From Dokdonella sp. (GTDB lineage Bacteria; Pseudomonadota; Gammaproteobacteria; Xanthomonadales; Rhodanobacteraceae): 64,000 nt of DNA. Positions 53,476 through 64,000 of this stretch are shown in pieces. Each line of letters opens with the position of its first letter. Positions within the stretch are counted from its first letter, which is position 1. The position numbers and the translations under genes are program-made. The stretch spans positions 2,424,894 through 2,488,893 of the forward strand of contig NZ_JAHCAS010000001.1 of NCBI RefSeq assembly GCF_019634775.1. Reading direction: 5' to 3'. The notes under the pieces are model-generated. The model searched no databases and was not told the DNA's origin. It saw nothing but the letters and a program-made list of their open reading frames with translations.

Positions 53476-54376
53476 TTTCAAACCGTATCCATGGCGCCGG
53501 CAGGCGTTCCCCGCTGACGCGAACGGCCGTACCGGGGTATTCGAAGCCGGCTGCCTCGGCCTGGGCGAGCGGCGGCAGCGGCAGGCGCAGTGGGCGCCGG
53601 GCGAAGGCCTGAATCCAGGTTTCGCCCTCGTCACGTGCATAGAACCAGAGGTCGCGATAGGTCATGACCAAGGCGTTTCGACCGCTGGCATCGATATCCA
53701 TCGCGGTGGGCGAGCCGCCCAGGCGCGCAGCCGGGAAACGCGCATTGCGTTCGCTCGTGTTCGGAGCCGGGATCGAAGTGAGCGCAAGGCGGCGGCGGGC
53801 GATGGCGATAGCGCCGTCGCCGGGGCCGAGCGGCAGCGTGAACAGCAGCGGATCGGGTGCGTGTTTGCCGAGCAGCAACACCTCGCGCGTGTCGAGGTCG
53901 ACCGCCATCGCCTCGACGTCACGGGCGCCATCGGCATAGCGGAAGCGCAGTCGCCAGGCCGGCTTGACGACCTGCTCGCTGCCGTCGCCGGCGAGGGCCG
54001 GTTCCTCGATCGCAATGAGTTCGTAGTCCCCGCGCACTACGCCGTTGTCGCCGCTGTCGGCGACCAGCAGCCATGCCTTGCCATCGAGCGCATAGCCGGC
54101 GATGTCCTCCCAGTCGACCGCGCGCACGCCGTCGATGCGCAGGCTGCCGCGGCGCCGACCCTTGCCGTCGAGGGCGACGAGGGTGGCTGGACGTGGCGCA
54201 TCGTTGTGCACCCAGAAGAGATCCGGCGTGCGCCGCGATGCGGTCAGGCCGCTGATTTCGTCGAGATCGCGCTCGAGTATCAGCGCTTCGAGTTGCGCCG
54301 GCGCGTACCCCGCCGGTGAATGATCCTGCGCCTGTGCACTGGCGAGCGTGAGCAGCGTGAGCCAGATCGCCCTCAT
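53450..54376 (-). CDS. Secreted beta-propeller-like protein of unknown function
   Basis: A 308-residue protein with a signal peptide (AIWLTLLTLASAQA). Repeated strands such as LDEISGLTASRRTPDLFWVHNDA, WEDIAGYALDGKAWLLVADSGDN and DVEAMAVDLDTREVLLLGKH suggest a propeller of the SdiA-regulated or phytase-like type. No catalytic motif is evident. The last residues (FEKAGMEHRE) and the TAG come from a dispersed repeat. Its ATG overlaps the stop of the transglutaminase-like gene, so the two are co-translated. Confidence 0.75.
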   Translation of the reverse strand: MRAIWLTLLTLASAQAQDHSPAGYAPAQLEALILERDLDEISGLTASRRTPDLFWVHNDAPRPATLVALDGKGRRRGSLRIDGVRAVDWEDIAGYALDGKAWLLVADSGDNGVVRGDYELIAIEEPALAGDGSEQVVKPAWRLRFRYADGARDVEAMAVDLDTREVLLLGKHAPDPLLFTLPLGPGDGAIAIARRRLALTSIPAPNTSERNARFPAARLGGSPTAMDIDASGRNALVMTYRDLWFYARDEGETWIQAFARRPLRLPLPPLAQAEAAGFEYPGTAVRVSGERLPAPWIRFEKAGMEHRE

Positions 54377-55818
54377 CGACGTTTGCCGTCGTCGAGTGTC
54401 TCGACGCGCACCAGCTTGAGCCGGCCGAGCAGGTCGAGGCTCTGGTAGAAGCGCAGCGGATCGCCATCGCCGCTCGAGAAGGCGATGTGCCCGGCATCGA
54501 AACCGGCGAGCGCGGCATCGAAACCCTGCCAGCGGCCGTCGACCCAGGCCTGCACCCAGGCATGCGGCACGAAGACGTGGCCGGCACCGGCGAAGTCCGG
54601 TGCGTAGGCGAGACCGTCGACGACGCGTGTGGCGATGCCGAGCGCGCGTCCGAGCGCGGCCAGCAGCACGGCATGTTCGGTGCAGTCACCTTCCGGGTTG
54701 CGCGCGACCTCGAGCGCCGAGGCATAGCCGACGCCGAGCGTCTTGCGCGTGATGAACCCGCGCACGAAGGCTTCGAGATTGCGCATGCGGTCGAGATCGC
54801 CGTGCGCATCGCCGGCACCACGATGCGCCAGCTCGACGATTTCCGGCGCTGCGCTCTGCAACCAGTCGTTGGCGGCGTAGTCGCCGGGCTGTGCGGGTGC
54901 TGTTTCGTGGCGGGCGTCGCGCCGCACCTCGACGATGACGTGGCGGCCGTCGCTGTGGACGCGCTGTTCGCTGGTATCGGGAAGACTGATGCGGCCACCA
55001 TTTGTCTGCGGCTTGAGGCGATAGCGCAAGCCGCCGGCGAGTTCCTCGCGGCGTAACGGCCGCGGGGAGCGAACCAACGTGCGCGCGAGCACGTCGGTGG
55101 ACTGGTTCGGTGCGGTTGCGCAGGCCTCGTCGCACGCGAGCAAGGTCAGTTCGACGCCGAGCGTGGGCACGGTCAGCTTGCGCATCTCGCGGCTGGCATC
55201 GACCCAGGTCGTGCTGCGTACCTGCACGCCCGGAAACGCGGTGACCTGTTCGACGCGGGTCAGGCGCTGGCGCCCGCCGGGAAGCGCGACCATTTCGCTG
55301 CGTCCGACGATGCTGGTCATTTCGACTGCCTCGAGCGTCGCCGCCTGGAAGGCGAGCAGGCGGAACGTCGCGCCTTCGTCGAGTGGTGCGTCGAGCAGGG
55401 CCAGGCGTTGCCCTTCCGGCAGCAGGGCGCCGCGCGGCCAGTCCAGTTCACGTTCGTCCGACGCGCCGGCGTTGGCAATGCGTACGTTCATGCGCCCGCC
55501 TTGGATGCGACCGTTGACCTTCATTTCGCTGCCGCCCATCGACGTTTCGCTGGTGAAGGCGAGCGGCTTGCCGTCGAGCGTCTCCTCGCTGGTATCGACG
55601 CTCGACAGCGTCACGCGCGTACCGGCGCGGTCGAGCTCGAAGCGCATCGCCTGCGTGGTGACGACGAGCGCGTCACGTACTTCACGGTGATTCTCGAACT
55701 GGCCGACCTTGCGGCCATCGAGCAGCACCGTGTACCACTGGACTTCGGTCGCGACGGGACCGCGCGCTATGGCGAGGCCTGGCACGACGAACAGGAAGGC
55801 GAGGATCGCGCGCAGCAT
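54373..55818 (-). CDS. Periplasmic transglutaminase-like protein
   Basis: A 481-residue protein with a signal peptide (MLRAILAFLFVVPGLAIA). The N-terminal two thirds are beta-rich (VQWYTVLLDGRKVGQFENH). A transglutaminase-like domain (about 350-460) has Cys in NPEGDCTEHAVLLAALGRAL, His in VFVPHAWVQAW and Asp in GFDAALAG, a complete papain-like triad. The substrate is unknown; peptidase or amidase action is as likely as cross-linking. The co-translated partner is the propeller-like protein. Confidence 0.85.
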   Translation of the reverse strand: MLRAILAFLFVVPGLAIARGPVATEVQWYTVLLDGRKVGQFENHREVRDALVVTTQAMRFELDRAGTRVTLSSVDTSEETLDGKPLAFTSETSMGGSEMKVNGRIQGGRMNVRIANAGASDERELDWPRGALLPEGQRLALLDAPLDEGATFRLLAFQAATLEAVEMTSIVGRSEMVALPGGRQRLTRVEQVTAFPGVQVRSTTWVDASREMRKLTVPTLGVELTLLACDEACATAPNQSTDVLARTLVRSPRPLRREELAGGLRYRLKPQTNGGRISLPDTSEQRVHSDGRHVIVEVRRDARHETAPAQPGDYAANDWLQSAAPEIVELAHRGAGDAHGDLDRMRNLEAFVRGFITRKTLGVGYASALEVARNPEGDCTEHAVLLAALGRALGIATRVVDGLAYAPDFAGAGHVFVPHAWVQAWVDGRWQGFDAALAGFDAGHIAFSSGDGDPLRFYQSLDLLGRLKLVRVETLDDGKRR

Positions 55819-55957
55819 GGCGTGTATCACCGAAGGGTGCTTCCATTGTGCCGGAACTGTCGGGGCAAGAGCCTTGAACACGGCGCACGTCCAGGGACTG
55901 GCGAACTCAAAGGCCTGCTCGCCGTGCTTCAATCGTTCGATCTTCCTGCCATAAAGC

Positions 55958-56686
55958 TTACGTGCGCTCGAAGTCATCGTCGTGTGCCGTTGGCACCCAA
56001 CGGCCGCCGTCGAGGATTTCGAGAGGGTGGAAGCGGCGCTTGTAGTCCATCTTCGGATGGCCGGGGATCCAGAAGCCGAGGTAGACATAGGCCAGTCCGC
56101 GCGCACGCGCCAGCTCAATCTGGCTCAGGATCGCGAACGTGCCGAGCCCACGTGCGCTTTCGGCTGGATCGAAGAAGGTGTAGACGGCCGACAGCGCATC
56201 GCTGCACAGGTCGGTGACGGCGACGGCAACGAGACGGCCGTTTGCGCGGAATTCGATGAATGCGGTCGGGCTCCACGACGTGTACAGGAAACGCGTGAAA
56301 TCCTCGGGTGCGGCCTCGTCCATGCCGCCGCCCGGATGGCGCTTGCGCAGGTAGCGCGCGTACAGCGCATGGCGCTCGTCGCTGAAGCCGGCCACGGTGA
56401 CCTCCATCGAAAGATCGGCATTGCGCTTCAGGCAGCGGCGCTGACTGCGGTCCGGCTCGAACTCCGCAACCACGATGCGCGAGGCGAGGCAGGCGCGACA
56501 GGTCTGGCAGTGCGGCAGGTAGACATGGCCACCGGCACGGCGGTAGCCGCGTGCCAATGCGGTGTCATACAGCGCGGCGAGGCGCGATTCGGCTGGGTCG
56601 ATGACGAGATTCTGCGCGGTGCGCTCCGGGTAGTAGCCGCAGGGATGCGGCAGGGTCTGGAACAGGCGGACGACGTCGGAGCGCAT
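55958..56686 (-). CDS. bpt: Aspartate/glutamate leucyltransferase
   Basis: A 242-residue enzyme that moves leucine from Leu-tRNA to N-terminal Asp or Glu of proteins, marking them for ClpAP (N-degron pathway). HPCGYYPERTAQNLVIDP, ARGYRRAGGHVYLPHCQTCRACLASRI and the C-terminal LAYVYLGFWIPGHPKMDYKRRFHPLEIL are Bpt/Ate1 signatures; the CxxC pairs may bind a metal. Size matches the bacterial Bpt subgroup, which has leucyl rather than arginyl specificity. Confidence 0.93.
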   Translation of the reverse strand: MRSDVVRLFQTLPHPCGYYPERTAQNLVIDPAESRLAALYDTALARGYRRAGGHVYLPHCQTCRACLASRIVVAEFEPDRSQRRCLKRNADLSMEVTVAGFSDERHALYARYLRKRHPGGGMDEAAPEDFTRFLYTSWSPTAFIEFRANGRLVAVAVTDLCSDALSAVYTFFDPAESARGLGTFAILSQIELARARGLAYVYLGFWIPGHPKMDYKRRFHPLEILDGGRWVPTAHDDDFERT

Positions 56687-56715
56687 GGGACGGATTCTGC
56701 ACGAGCCCGAGTGCC

Positions 56716-57102
56716 TCAGCGTGTGACGTAGGCCCAGGCCACAAGGAGGACCACGCCACCGATCAGGCCCATCAGGATCATGCGCAGGCGCATCGAGTGC
56801 TGGCGATGGCGGCGCGGATCGCCGAGCGAACGCGAGGCGGCCAGTTCGTCGGCGAAGCGTGTGGTCGGTTCGAGGCCGGCTTCGCGCAGCAGCTCGCGGG
56901 CCCGGGTCAGGTCGTTGGAGTCGGTCACCCACACCTGCGGCCAGGCTTCGCTCTCGCCGCGCTCGGAATAGCTGAAGCGTTTCCACTGGCCGCCCTGCCA
57001 GTCTCGGCGGTTGCGGATGGTGGTGGTGATGCCGGCCTCGCCGAGCAGGGCGACCACGCGATCGACGTTGTCGGCGCGCGGCGATGTGTAGATCTGGCGC
57101 AT
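56716..57102 (-). CDS. DUF2007-like protein with C-terminal membrane helix
   Basis: A 128-residue protein. Residues 1-75 (MRQIYTSPRADNVDRVVALLGEAGITTTIRN and VWVTDSNDLTRARELLREAGL) look like the DUF2007 putative signal-transducing fold. A basic linker (DPRRHRQHSMRLR) leads to one membrane helix (MILMGLIGGVVLLVAWAYV). It is probably tail-anchored in the inner membrane. Function is unknown. It lies 16 bases after tesB. Confidence 0.75.
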   Translation of the reverse strand: MRQIYTSPRADNVDRVVALLGEAGITTTIRNRRDWQGGQWKRFSYSERGESEAWPQVWVTDSNDLTRARELLREAGLEPTTRFADELAASRSLGDPRRHRQHSMRLRMILMGLIGGVVLLVAWAYVTR

Positions 57103-57118
57103 GCAGGGACTCCAGGAG

Positions 57119-57985
57119 TCAGCGGTCGATCACGCGGATCAGGCCTTCCTGTGCGGTCGAGGCGACCAGGATGCCATCTCGGCTGAATACCATGCCGCGG
57201 GCAAGGCCGCGCGAGCCCTGTGCGCTCGGACTGTCGCAGGCATACAGCAGCCAGTCGTCAGCTCGGAACGGGCGGTGGAACCACAGCGCATGATCGAGGC
57301 TGGCCATCTGCACATTCGGCTGCAGGTAGGAGATCGCGTGGGCAAAGGTGGTCGTGCCGATCAGGTGGAAGTCCGAGGCATAGGCGAGCAGCGCGCGGTG
57401 CAGCACCTCGCTGTCGGGCGCGCGATCGGCGAGGCGGAACCAGACGTTCTGGTACGGCGGTTGCTTGGTCGGGTTGGCTTCGTTGCGCGGATGTACGTGG
57501 CGGAACTCGAACGGCCCCTCGCTGCTGAGCCAGCGCCGGCGCATCGCGGGAACCTTGTCGAGATCCTCGGCCGGCACGACGAGCCGGTCCGGCAGGTCTT
57601 CCGGCATCGGCACCAGCGGCATCGGGAACTGGTGTTGTGCACCAGCTTCCGGCACCTGGAACGAGGCGGTCATGTTGAAGATCGGTTGGCCGTGCTGGAT
57701 GGCGACCACGCGGCGTGCAGAGAAACTGCTGCCGTCGCGGGTGCGCTCGACGCTGTAGACGATCGGCGCCTCGACGTCGCCGGCGCGCAGGAAGTAGGCA
57801 TGCAGCGAGTGCGCGTGGCGTGCTCCGTCGACGGTCTGCTGAGCCGCCGACAGTGACTGGCCGAGCACTTGGCCGCCGAACACGTAGCGTGTGCCGATGT
57901 CGCGGCTCTGACCGCGAAACAGGTTGTCCTCGAGGCGTTCGAGTTGGAGCAGGTCGATCAGTTCGGCGACGATCGGACTGGGCAT
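57119..57985 (-). CDS. tesB: Acyl-CoA thioesterase II
   Basis: A 288-residue double hot-dog enzyme that hydrolyses medium and long acyl-CoA. RYVFGGQVLGQSLSAAQQTVDG, HSLHAYFLRAGD, LAYASDFHLIGTT with the catalytic Asp, SLDHALWFHRPFRADDWLLY and the closing AQEGLIRV with the Gln are the TesB signatures. Length is standard. It stands upstream of the DUF2007-like gene. Confidence 0.95.
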   Translation of the reverse strand: MPSPIVAELIDLLQLERLEDNLFRGQSRDIGTRYVFGGQVLGQSLSAAQQTVDGARHAHSLHAYFLRAGDVEAPIVYSVERTRDGSSFSARRVVAIQHGQPIFNMTASFQVPEAGAQHQFPMPLVPMPEDLPDRLVVPAEDLDKVPAMRRRWLSSEGPFEFRHVHPRNEANPTKQPPYQNVWFRLADRAPDSEVLHRALLAYASDFHLIGTTTFAHAISYLQPNVQMASLDHALWFHRPFRADDWLLYACDSPSAQGSRGLARGMVFSRDGILVASTAQEGLIRVIDR

Positions 57986-58141
57986 GGATGGCGGCGACGT
58001 GCGGCGGGCCAGTATATCGGAGCGCCGGCGTGCACCGCTTTCATCAAACAGGTTGGGAATTCCTGCACGACCTGCGATTTGCTCGTCATCCCGGCCTTCG
58101 CCGGGGCCACGGAGTTGTGCGGGGTTTGCTTGGCCCGTTCC

Positions 58142-58708
58142 TCAAGGTTCGGAAAGACGTTCCAGCCCGCTCGCCGCAACGACCTCGTCCCACGGAAACA
58201 GTGGGCCCGGATCGAGGCGCCGGCGCAACTGCACGGAAGCGTCGTCGCTGGCTGCTTCGGTGCGCCGATCGAGTGCGTCATGGCCGGCGATCCAGCGCAG
58301 GTTCGCGTGTTCGGCACGCAAGCGTCCGAGCAGGGCGAGCAGGGCGTCGATCTGTTCCTTTGTGTATGGCTCGCTGAAGCTCTGGTGGCGCGAATCGGTC
58401 CAGTTCGGATAGCGGCCGAGGTTGACCAGTTCGACCCCGATCGAACGCGGGTTGTATTGGAACGTGTGGTGAGCGACGCGCGTGTCGGCAACGAAGCGCC
58501 AGATTCTGCCGTCGCGGTCGATGTAGTAGTGGCCGCTGTTGCCGGTCTGCGTGCCGGCATGGACGATGCGCTCGCCATACTCGCGCGCGAGGCGCATGTC
58601 GGGCAGCTCGGTGCAGTGGATCACCACCAGGTCGATCGCCGCCGACGCGCGCTCGACGAGTCGTTCTTCGTAGGGCAGGGGCCAGTCGTGAATGGCGAGG
58701 TCGATCAT
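58142..58708 (-). CDS. N-acetylmuramoyl-L-alanine amidase (AmpD-like)
   Basis: A 188-residue amidase_2 protein. Zinc ligands are probably His in LVVIHCTEL (about 28-36), His in RWIAGHDALD (about 139-148), and the Asp in RLDPGPLFPWDEV near 165-177. HYYIDRDGRIWRFVADTRVAHHTFQYN and NPRSIGVELVNLG are typical. No signal peptide is seen, which fits cytosolic anhydro-muropeptide recycling by AmpD-type enzymes. A palindrome pair lies just upstream. Confidence 0.87.
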   Translation of the reverse strand: MIDLAIHDWPLPYEERLVERASAAIDLVVIHCTELPDMRLAREYGERIVHAGTQTGNSGHYYIDRDGRIWRFVADTRVAHHTFQYNPRSIGVELVNLGRYPNWTDSRHQSFSEPYTKEQIDALLALLGRLRAEHANLRWIAGHDALDRRTEAASDDASVQLRRRLDPGPLFPWDEVVAASGLERLSEP

Positions 58709-58746
58709 GCCGGCAGTGTCGCACACGAGCCACGCATGTTTGCCGC

Positions 58747-58820
58747 ATAGGAGCCCGTTCACGGGCGATGTTCCCGCTTTGGAGGTTGTGCAGAAGGAGC
58801 ATCGCCCCTGAAGGGGCGCC
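58747..58820. repeat. Inverted pair of TAGGAGCCC-type palindromes
   Basis: ATAGGAGCCCGTTCACGGGC with GATG (58747 on) and GCATCGCCCCTGAAGGGGCG (58799 on) face each other between the divergent ampD-like and hydrolase genes. The stems differ in sequence but pair within each unit. Confidence 0.88.
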
Positions 58821-58880
58821 GACGGGGAACTGGGTACTGTGCGGATGCTAGGATCACGCGTTTCCCCGACTCGACCCACC

Positions 58881-59395
58881 ATGAAAGGCACCGTCATCCT
58901 CTCGCATGGACTCGAAAGCGGCCCGCACGCGACCAAGGTCAGCGCGCTGGCCGCTGTCGCCGAGGCGCTCGGCTGGGCCAGTGTGCGGCCGGACTATCGC
59001 GATCTCGATGCCACGCGTGATCCACGCATGATCGCGGCGCGCACGGCGCGTGCGCTGGAGGCTGCTCCGGCCGAGGGACGCGTCGTGTTCGGCGGTTCGA
59101 GCATGGGTGCGCTGGTGTCGGGCTTCGCTTCGCTCGAACGCCGTTGCGAAGCGCTGTTCCTGATGGCCCTGCCGGTCGGCATCCCCAAGTATCCGGTTGC
59201 CTTCGAGGCGGCGCGGGTGCCGACCACGCTGGTGCATGGCTGGCACGATGAACTCTGTCCGGTCGATGCCGCGATCGCGTTCGCGCGTTCGCGTGGCGAC
59301 ACCCTGCACCTCGTCGACGACGATCATCGCCTGACCGCACACGTCGACTACTGCGCGGAAGCGTTCCGCCGGCTCCTGCTCGTACTCGAAACCTG

Positions 59396-59396
<1 letters not shown>
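58881..59396 (+). CDS. Small alpha/beta hydrolase
   Basis: A 171-residue protein of the YqiA/dienelactone-like hydrolase kind. VILSHGLESGPHATK opens it; the nucleophile Ser is in FGGSSMGALVS (about 74-84), the Asp in GWHDELCPVD (about 117-126) and the His in LVDDDHRLTAH (about 141-151). A TAGGAT -10-like box lies 26 bases before ATG 58881. Its stop shares one base with the rlmKL start (TGATG). Substrate unknown. Confidence 0.82.
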
Positions 59397-61603
<2,207 letters not shown>

Positions 61604-61629
61604 TCCACCCAACCCGAATGGTGGCTTTT

Positions 61630-61675
61630 GCAGGAACGGCTTCAGCCGCGATGCCTTTGCTTTCGGGGCATCGCA
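61630..61675. repeat. GCAGGAACGGCTTCAGCCG palindrome
   Basis: GCAGGAACGGCTTCAGCCGC with GATGC (61630-61654), then a partial inverted mate GGGGCATCGC (61665-61674). Another member of the TAGGA-TTCA-GATGC family. Confidence 0.75.
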
Positions 61676-61759
61676 ATGGAACGCGCCCCCGCAGACACTC
61701 AGTGTCGATTCAGTGATCCGGCCGCAGCATCCGTTCGTCGCAGAGGAGGCAGGGAAACG

Positions 61760-62272
61760 ATGCGTACAGTCCGATTCCACCGTTCGATCCTGGTTGCCGC
61801 CGTCGCGTTGACCGCGTTGGCGTTCGCCCCGGGTGCGTTCGCCAGGGGTCATCACACGAGCTTCAGCATCGGCTTCTCCGGCCCCGGCTACAGCATCGGT
61901 TATTCCGACTGGGGCCGTGGGCGCGGTCATTGGGGGGCCAGCTTCTGTCCGTCGTGGGGCTACGGCTACTACGATGGTCCGCGTTACACCGGCCCGTACC
62001 GGTATCCAAGGGTGGTCGATCGTGGCTACTGGTACAGCCCGCCGTCGTACTACTACCCGGGTTCGTACTACTACCCCGGGCCTTACCACTACCCGGTGTA
62101 CTCGACCTACTTCCACCATGACCGTCCCCGCCGGGTGGTCCGCCGGGTAGTGCGCCACGTCGAAGTGGATCACCATGACGGGTACTACGACCGTGGCAGC
62201 TACCGGAACCAGGAGCAGTACGACCGCCGCGACCGCGCATACGGCCGCTCCGGCTATTACAACCGGGACTGA
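61760..62272 (+). CDS. Secreted Tyr/Gly/Pro-rich protein
   Basis: A 170-residue exported protein with a clean signal peptide (SILVAAVALTALAFAPGAFA). The mature part is low-complexity: SFSIGFSGPGYSIGYSDWG, then YYYPGSYYYPGPYHYPVYSTYF, then an Arg/His/Asp-rich tail (RRVVRRVVRHVEVDHHD). No family with a known function is recognised, but such proteins occur widely in Xanthomonadales and may coat the envelope. GAGGAGG lies 12-18 bases before ATG 61760, with GGGAAA nearer. A strong terminator follows. Confidence 0.75.
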   Translation: MRTVRFHRSILVAAVALTALAFAPGAFARGHHTSFSIGFSGPGYSIGYSDWGRGRGHWGASFCPSWGYGYYDGPRYTGPYRYPRVVDRGYWYSPPSYYYPGSYYYPGPYHYPVYSTYFHHDRPRRVVRRVVRHVEVDHHDGYYDRGSYRNQEQYDRRDRAYGRSGYYNRD

Positions 62273-62354
62273 GTCCTGCGGCTGACCGGCCGATCGGCCA
62301 GCACAAACGCTCCAGCGCCGGGACGACATCCTCCCCCATCGTGCCCGGCCACCG

Positions 62355-62398
62355 GCCCCGTGGCGATTTCCCCTGATCGCCACGGGGCTTTCTTTTTT
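62355..62398 (+). terminator. Rho-independent terminator
   Basis: GCCCCGTGGCGAT (62355-62367) pairs with ATCGCCACGGGGC (62376-62388) around an 8-base loop, followed by TTTCTTTTTT. It ends the Tyr-rich protein gene. A second palindrome, CCGGCCGATCGG, lies at 62286-62297. The rest of 62273-62579 (307 bp) shows no gene. Confidence 0.95.
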
Positions 62399-62579
62399 GA
62401 TCGGCATAGCCCTTGCGAACATCCACCAAGCCGCGTAGGTTCGCGTCCTCGCGTTGCAAGAGGTTCTGCGGCGCGACATTCCAGGGCGCCGATTCATGGC
62501 ACGGGAATGGAACAGGACTCCGGGGAACAGGGGCCCGGGGTGTGACGGGATCGTCCATCGCTATCCAGGGGAAGGCGCC

Positions 62580-63419
62580 ATGCAAGGCATTCACTCCCCG
62601 CTCTCGCGCGCATCGGTTTTTCTCTCTTTTTCTCCCTTTGTTTCCTCCTCGCCCGGCCCGAACCGTTCGGTGGCGGGGCGTACGCCGTGCAAGCCGCATC
62701 GCGGTCACACGCCCTTCGCGCCGTTGCTGGCGACCCTGCTGCTGACGCTGGGAGCGGGCAGCTCGTGGATGTCCGCGCCGGTACACGGGTTCGACGCCGG
62801 GCCGGCGCATCCGGTACCAGCCGCGGTTGCGGATGTGGCGCCGGCGCATGACGCGACGGTGGGTGCGGCAGCCGGGGAGAGCGGCGTGAGCGGCGGTGCC
62901 GCGGTTTACACGATTCCGGTGGCGGTGCCGCCCGGACGAGCCGGCATGCAGCCGTCGGTTTCACTCAACTATTCGAGCCGTGGCGGCAACGGCATCGCCG
63001 GCATGGGCTGGTCGCTGTCGGCATCCAGTGCCATCCATCGCTGCGCGCAGACCGTGGAACAGGACGGTCGCATCAAGGGCGTGGCGCTTGGCGCGGACGA
63101 CAGGCTCTGCCTCGACGGCCAGCGACTGGTGCGCGTGGCCGGCAGCGCATACGGATCGGCCGGTGCCGAGTACCGCACCGAGATCGACAGCTACGCACGC
63201 ATCACCCAGTACGGCGGCCTGCTTCAAGGTCGAGGAGCGCGGCGGCCGGGTGAAGCACTACGGTGCGGTGGTCGCGGGCAGCGCCTGCCAGGCCTCGGGC
63301 CGCAACGCGCGCGTGCAACCGGGTGGTGTCGCCGTCACGATGAGCTGGCTCGTCGAGAAGGACGAGGATCGCGTCGGCAACAACCAGTTCTTCACCTACG
63401 CGAATTTCGGCAACGGTGA
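62580..63419 (+). CDS. SpvB/RHS-type toxin-like protein, 5' part before an apparent frameshift
   Basis: From ATG 62580 the frame encodes an N-terminal hydrophobic region (PLLATLLLTLGAGSSW) and then the SpvB-type start: SGGAAVYTIPVAVPPGRAGM, PSVSLNYSSRGGNGIAGMGW and SAIHRCAQTVEQDG. These are found in SpvB, TcdB/TcaC and RHS-linked proteins. After ITQYGG (about residue 213, near 63215) the frame turns into Arg-rich sequence without family character and stops at 63419, while the family sequence goes on in the +1 frame. This part is therefore real to about 63216 only. GGGGAAGG precedes the ATG. Confidence 0.75.
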   Translation: MQGIHSPLSRASVFLSFSPFVSSSPGPNRSVAGRTPCKPHRGHTPFAPLLATLLLTLGAGSSWMSAPVHGFDAGPAHPVPAAVADVAPAHDATVGAAAGESGVSGGAAVYTIPVAVPPGRAGMQPSVSLNYSSRGGNGIAGMGWSLSASSAIHRCAQTVEQDGRIKGVALGADDRLCLDGQRLVRVAGSAYGSAGAEYRTEIDSYARITQYGGLLQGRGARRPGEALRCGGRGQRLPGLGPQRARATGWCRRHDELARREGRGSRRQQPVLHLREFRQR

Positions 63420-64000
63420 AGTGCTGCTGTCGCGCATCGACTACACCGGCTTCGGCACGACGGTCGGTGACCGCAGCGTGCGCTTCGTCTACGAAGCGCG
63501 CCCGCTGCCCTCGGGTTCGAACTACGCCAACGATATTTCGTCGAGTTATGTGGCCGGCGGCCTGACCCTGCAGAGTCAGCGCCTGCAACGGATCGAAACC
63601 TGGGCCAGCGCGACGGAGAAGGTCGCCGCCTGGAAATTCGGTTATGTCGACCACGATTTTCCTGCCGCGTCGACGAGCCGGCAGACCGGACGCAGCCTGC
63701 TGCAGACCTTCACCCAGTGCGCGTACGAGGGTGCGCAGGAAACCTGCCTGCTCAAGAACGGCAGGGACTTCTCCACCCAGTTCGACTGGTGGGACGAGAA
63801 CCCGGCCCAGCATGCCGACAAGCCGCGCTTCGCGTTCAAGCCCTTGGTCATCCCCGACCTGCCGCAATCGGCGTGGACCATCGAAGACGCGCTGATCGCG
63901 CAGGAGGAACTCGAAGCGCTTCAGCAGGAGCAGATCGCACAGTTGAACGTCGAGCGCGGCGGTGTCCACACGGTGGCCGACCTGCCGGTGCAGAACCTCG
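63214..64000 (+). pseudogene. SpvB/RHS-type gene, continuation in a second frame, cut by the window end
   Basis: Codons counted from 63214 stay open to the edge without a stop. They read ACFKVEERGGRVKHYGAVV, SWLVEKDEDRVGNNQFFTYA, LLSRIDYTGFGTTVGDRSVRFVYE, LQRIETWASATEKVAAWKFGY and WWDENPAQHADKPRF, typical of the SpvB/RHS beta-propeller region. The shift from the first frame equals a gain of one or loss of two bases near 63214-63220, or a larger loss, since family members usually have a few more residues between QYGG and ACFKV. It could be a true mutation, a programmed event or a sequence error. The C-terminal toxin or core domain lies outside the window. Confidence 0.7.

Overview
The window is high-GC bacterial DNA, densely packed with ordinary housekeeping and envelope genes. 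Several features point to Gammaproteobacteria, most likely Xanthomonadales/Lysobacterales, perhaps near Rhodanobacteraceae: a class 2 PyrD with MurB, the sdhE-ygfX pair beside sdhCDAB, DUF3025 behind rimO, an SPFH/RHH/DUF4177 triad, a CopL-like protein before copper genes, and many palindromes of the form TAGGAgccc-TTCA-gggcGATGC. The assignment is an inference from gene content and repeat style. I see no tRNA, rRNA, IS element, prophage or CRISPR array.

Layout. 1-3.2 kb: end of a copper island (CopL-like tail, TolC-type lipoprotein, two-domain multicopper oxidase). 3.3-14.9 kb (+ strand): bacterioferritin, HDAC-like deacetylase, Na/Pi symporter, PPK2, M14 peptidase, glutaryl-CoA dehydrogenase, pilin-like protein plus GNAT, fused 2-oxoacid dehydrogenase E1, cyclase-FHA protein. 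14.95-15.7 kb: tandem repeat array. 15.7-22.7 kb (- strand): DUF1501/DUF1800 pair, murB-pyrD-DUF4190, two c-type cytochromes. 22.7-29.1 kb: tcdA, tatD, mgtE, glycine-zipper protein, SleB-like hydrolase, PhnD-like binding protein, ygfZ.

29.3-34.4 kb is a succinate dehydrogenase locus, DUF1674-sdhC-D-A-B-MAPEG-sdhE-ygfX, with two SDH assembly factors. 34.4-40.1 kb (- strand): 5-oxoprolinase pxpBCA, HIT protein, dienelactone hydrolase, TPR-GGEEF diguanylate cyclase. 40.2-47.8 kb (+ strand): rimO-DUF3025, then a GldA-like ATPase, permease, Gldg and DUF4340 operon, and DUF423. 48.1-49.9 kb: two secreted proteins, one collagen-like. 49.9-58.7 kb (- strand): VanY-like peptidase, alpha/beta hydrolase, SPFH/RHH/DUF4177, transglutaminase-like protein, bpt, tesB, ampD. 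58.9-62.3 kb (+ strand): small hydrolase, rlmKL, a Tyr/Gly-rich secreted protein and a strong terminator. 62.6-64 kb: start of an SpvB/RHS-type gene with an apparent frameshift, running off the end.

The most unusual signal is the repeat landscape. Several families of short palindromes sit at gene 3' ends, and six genes have stop codons that lie inside an element: HDAC, tatD, ygfX, pxpA, DUF3025 and the gene at 53450. tcdA and rlmKL also read into repeats for their last residues. The stems keep pairing while their bases change. One family is amplified into a 0.75-kb array.
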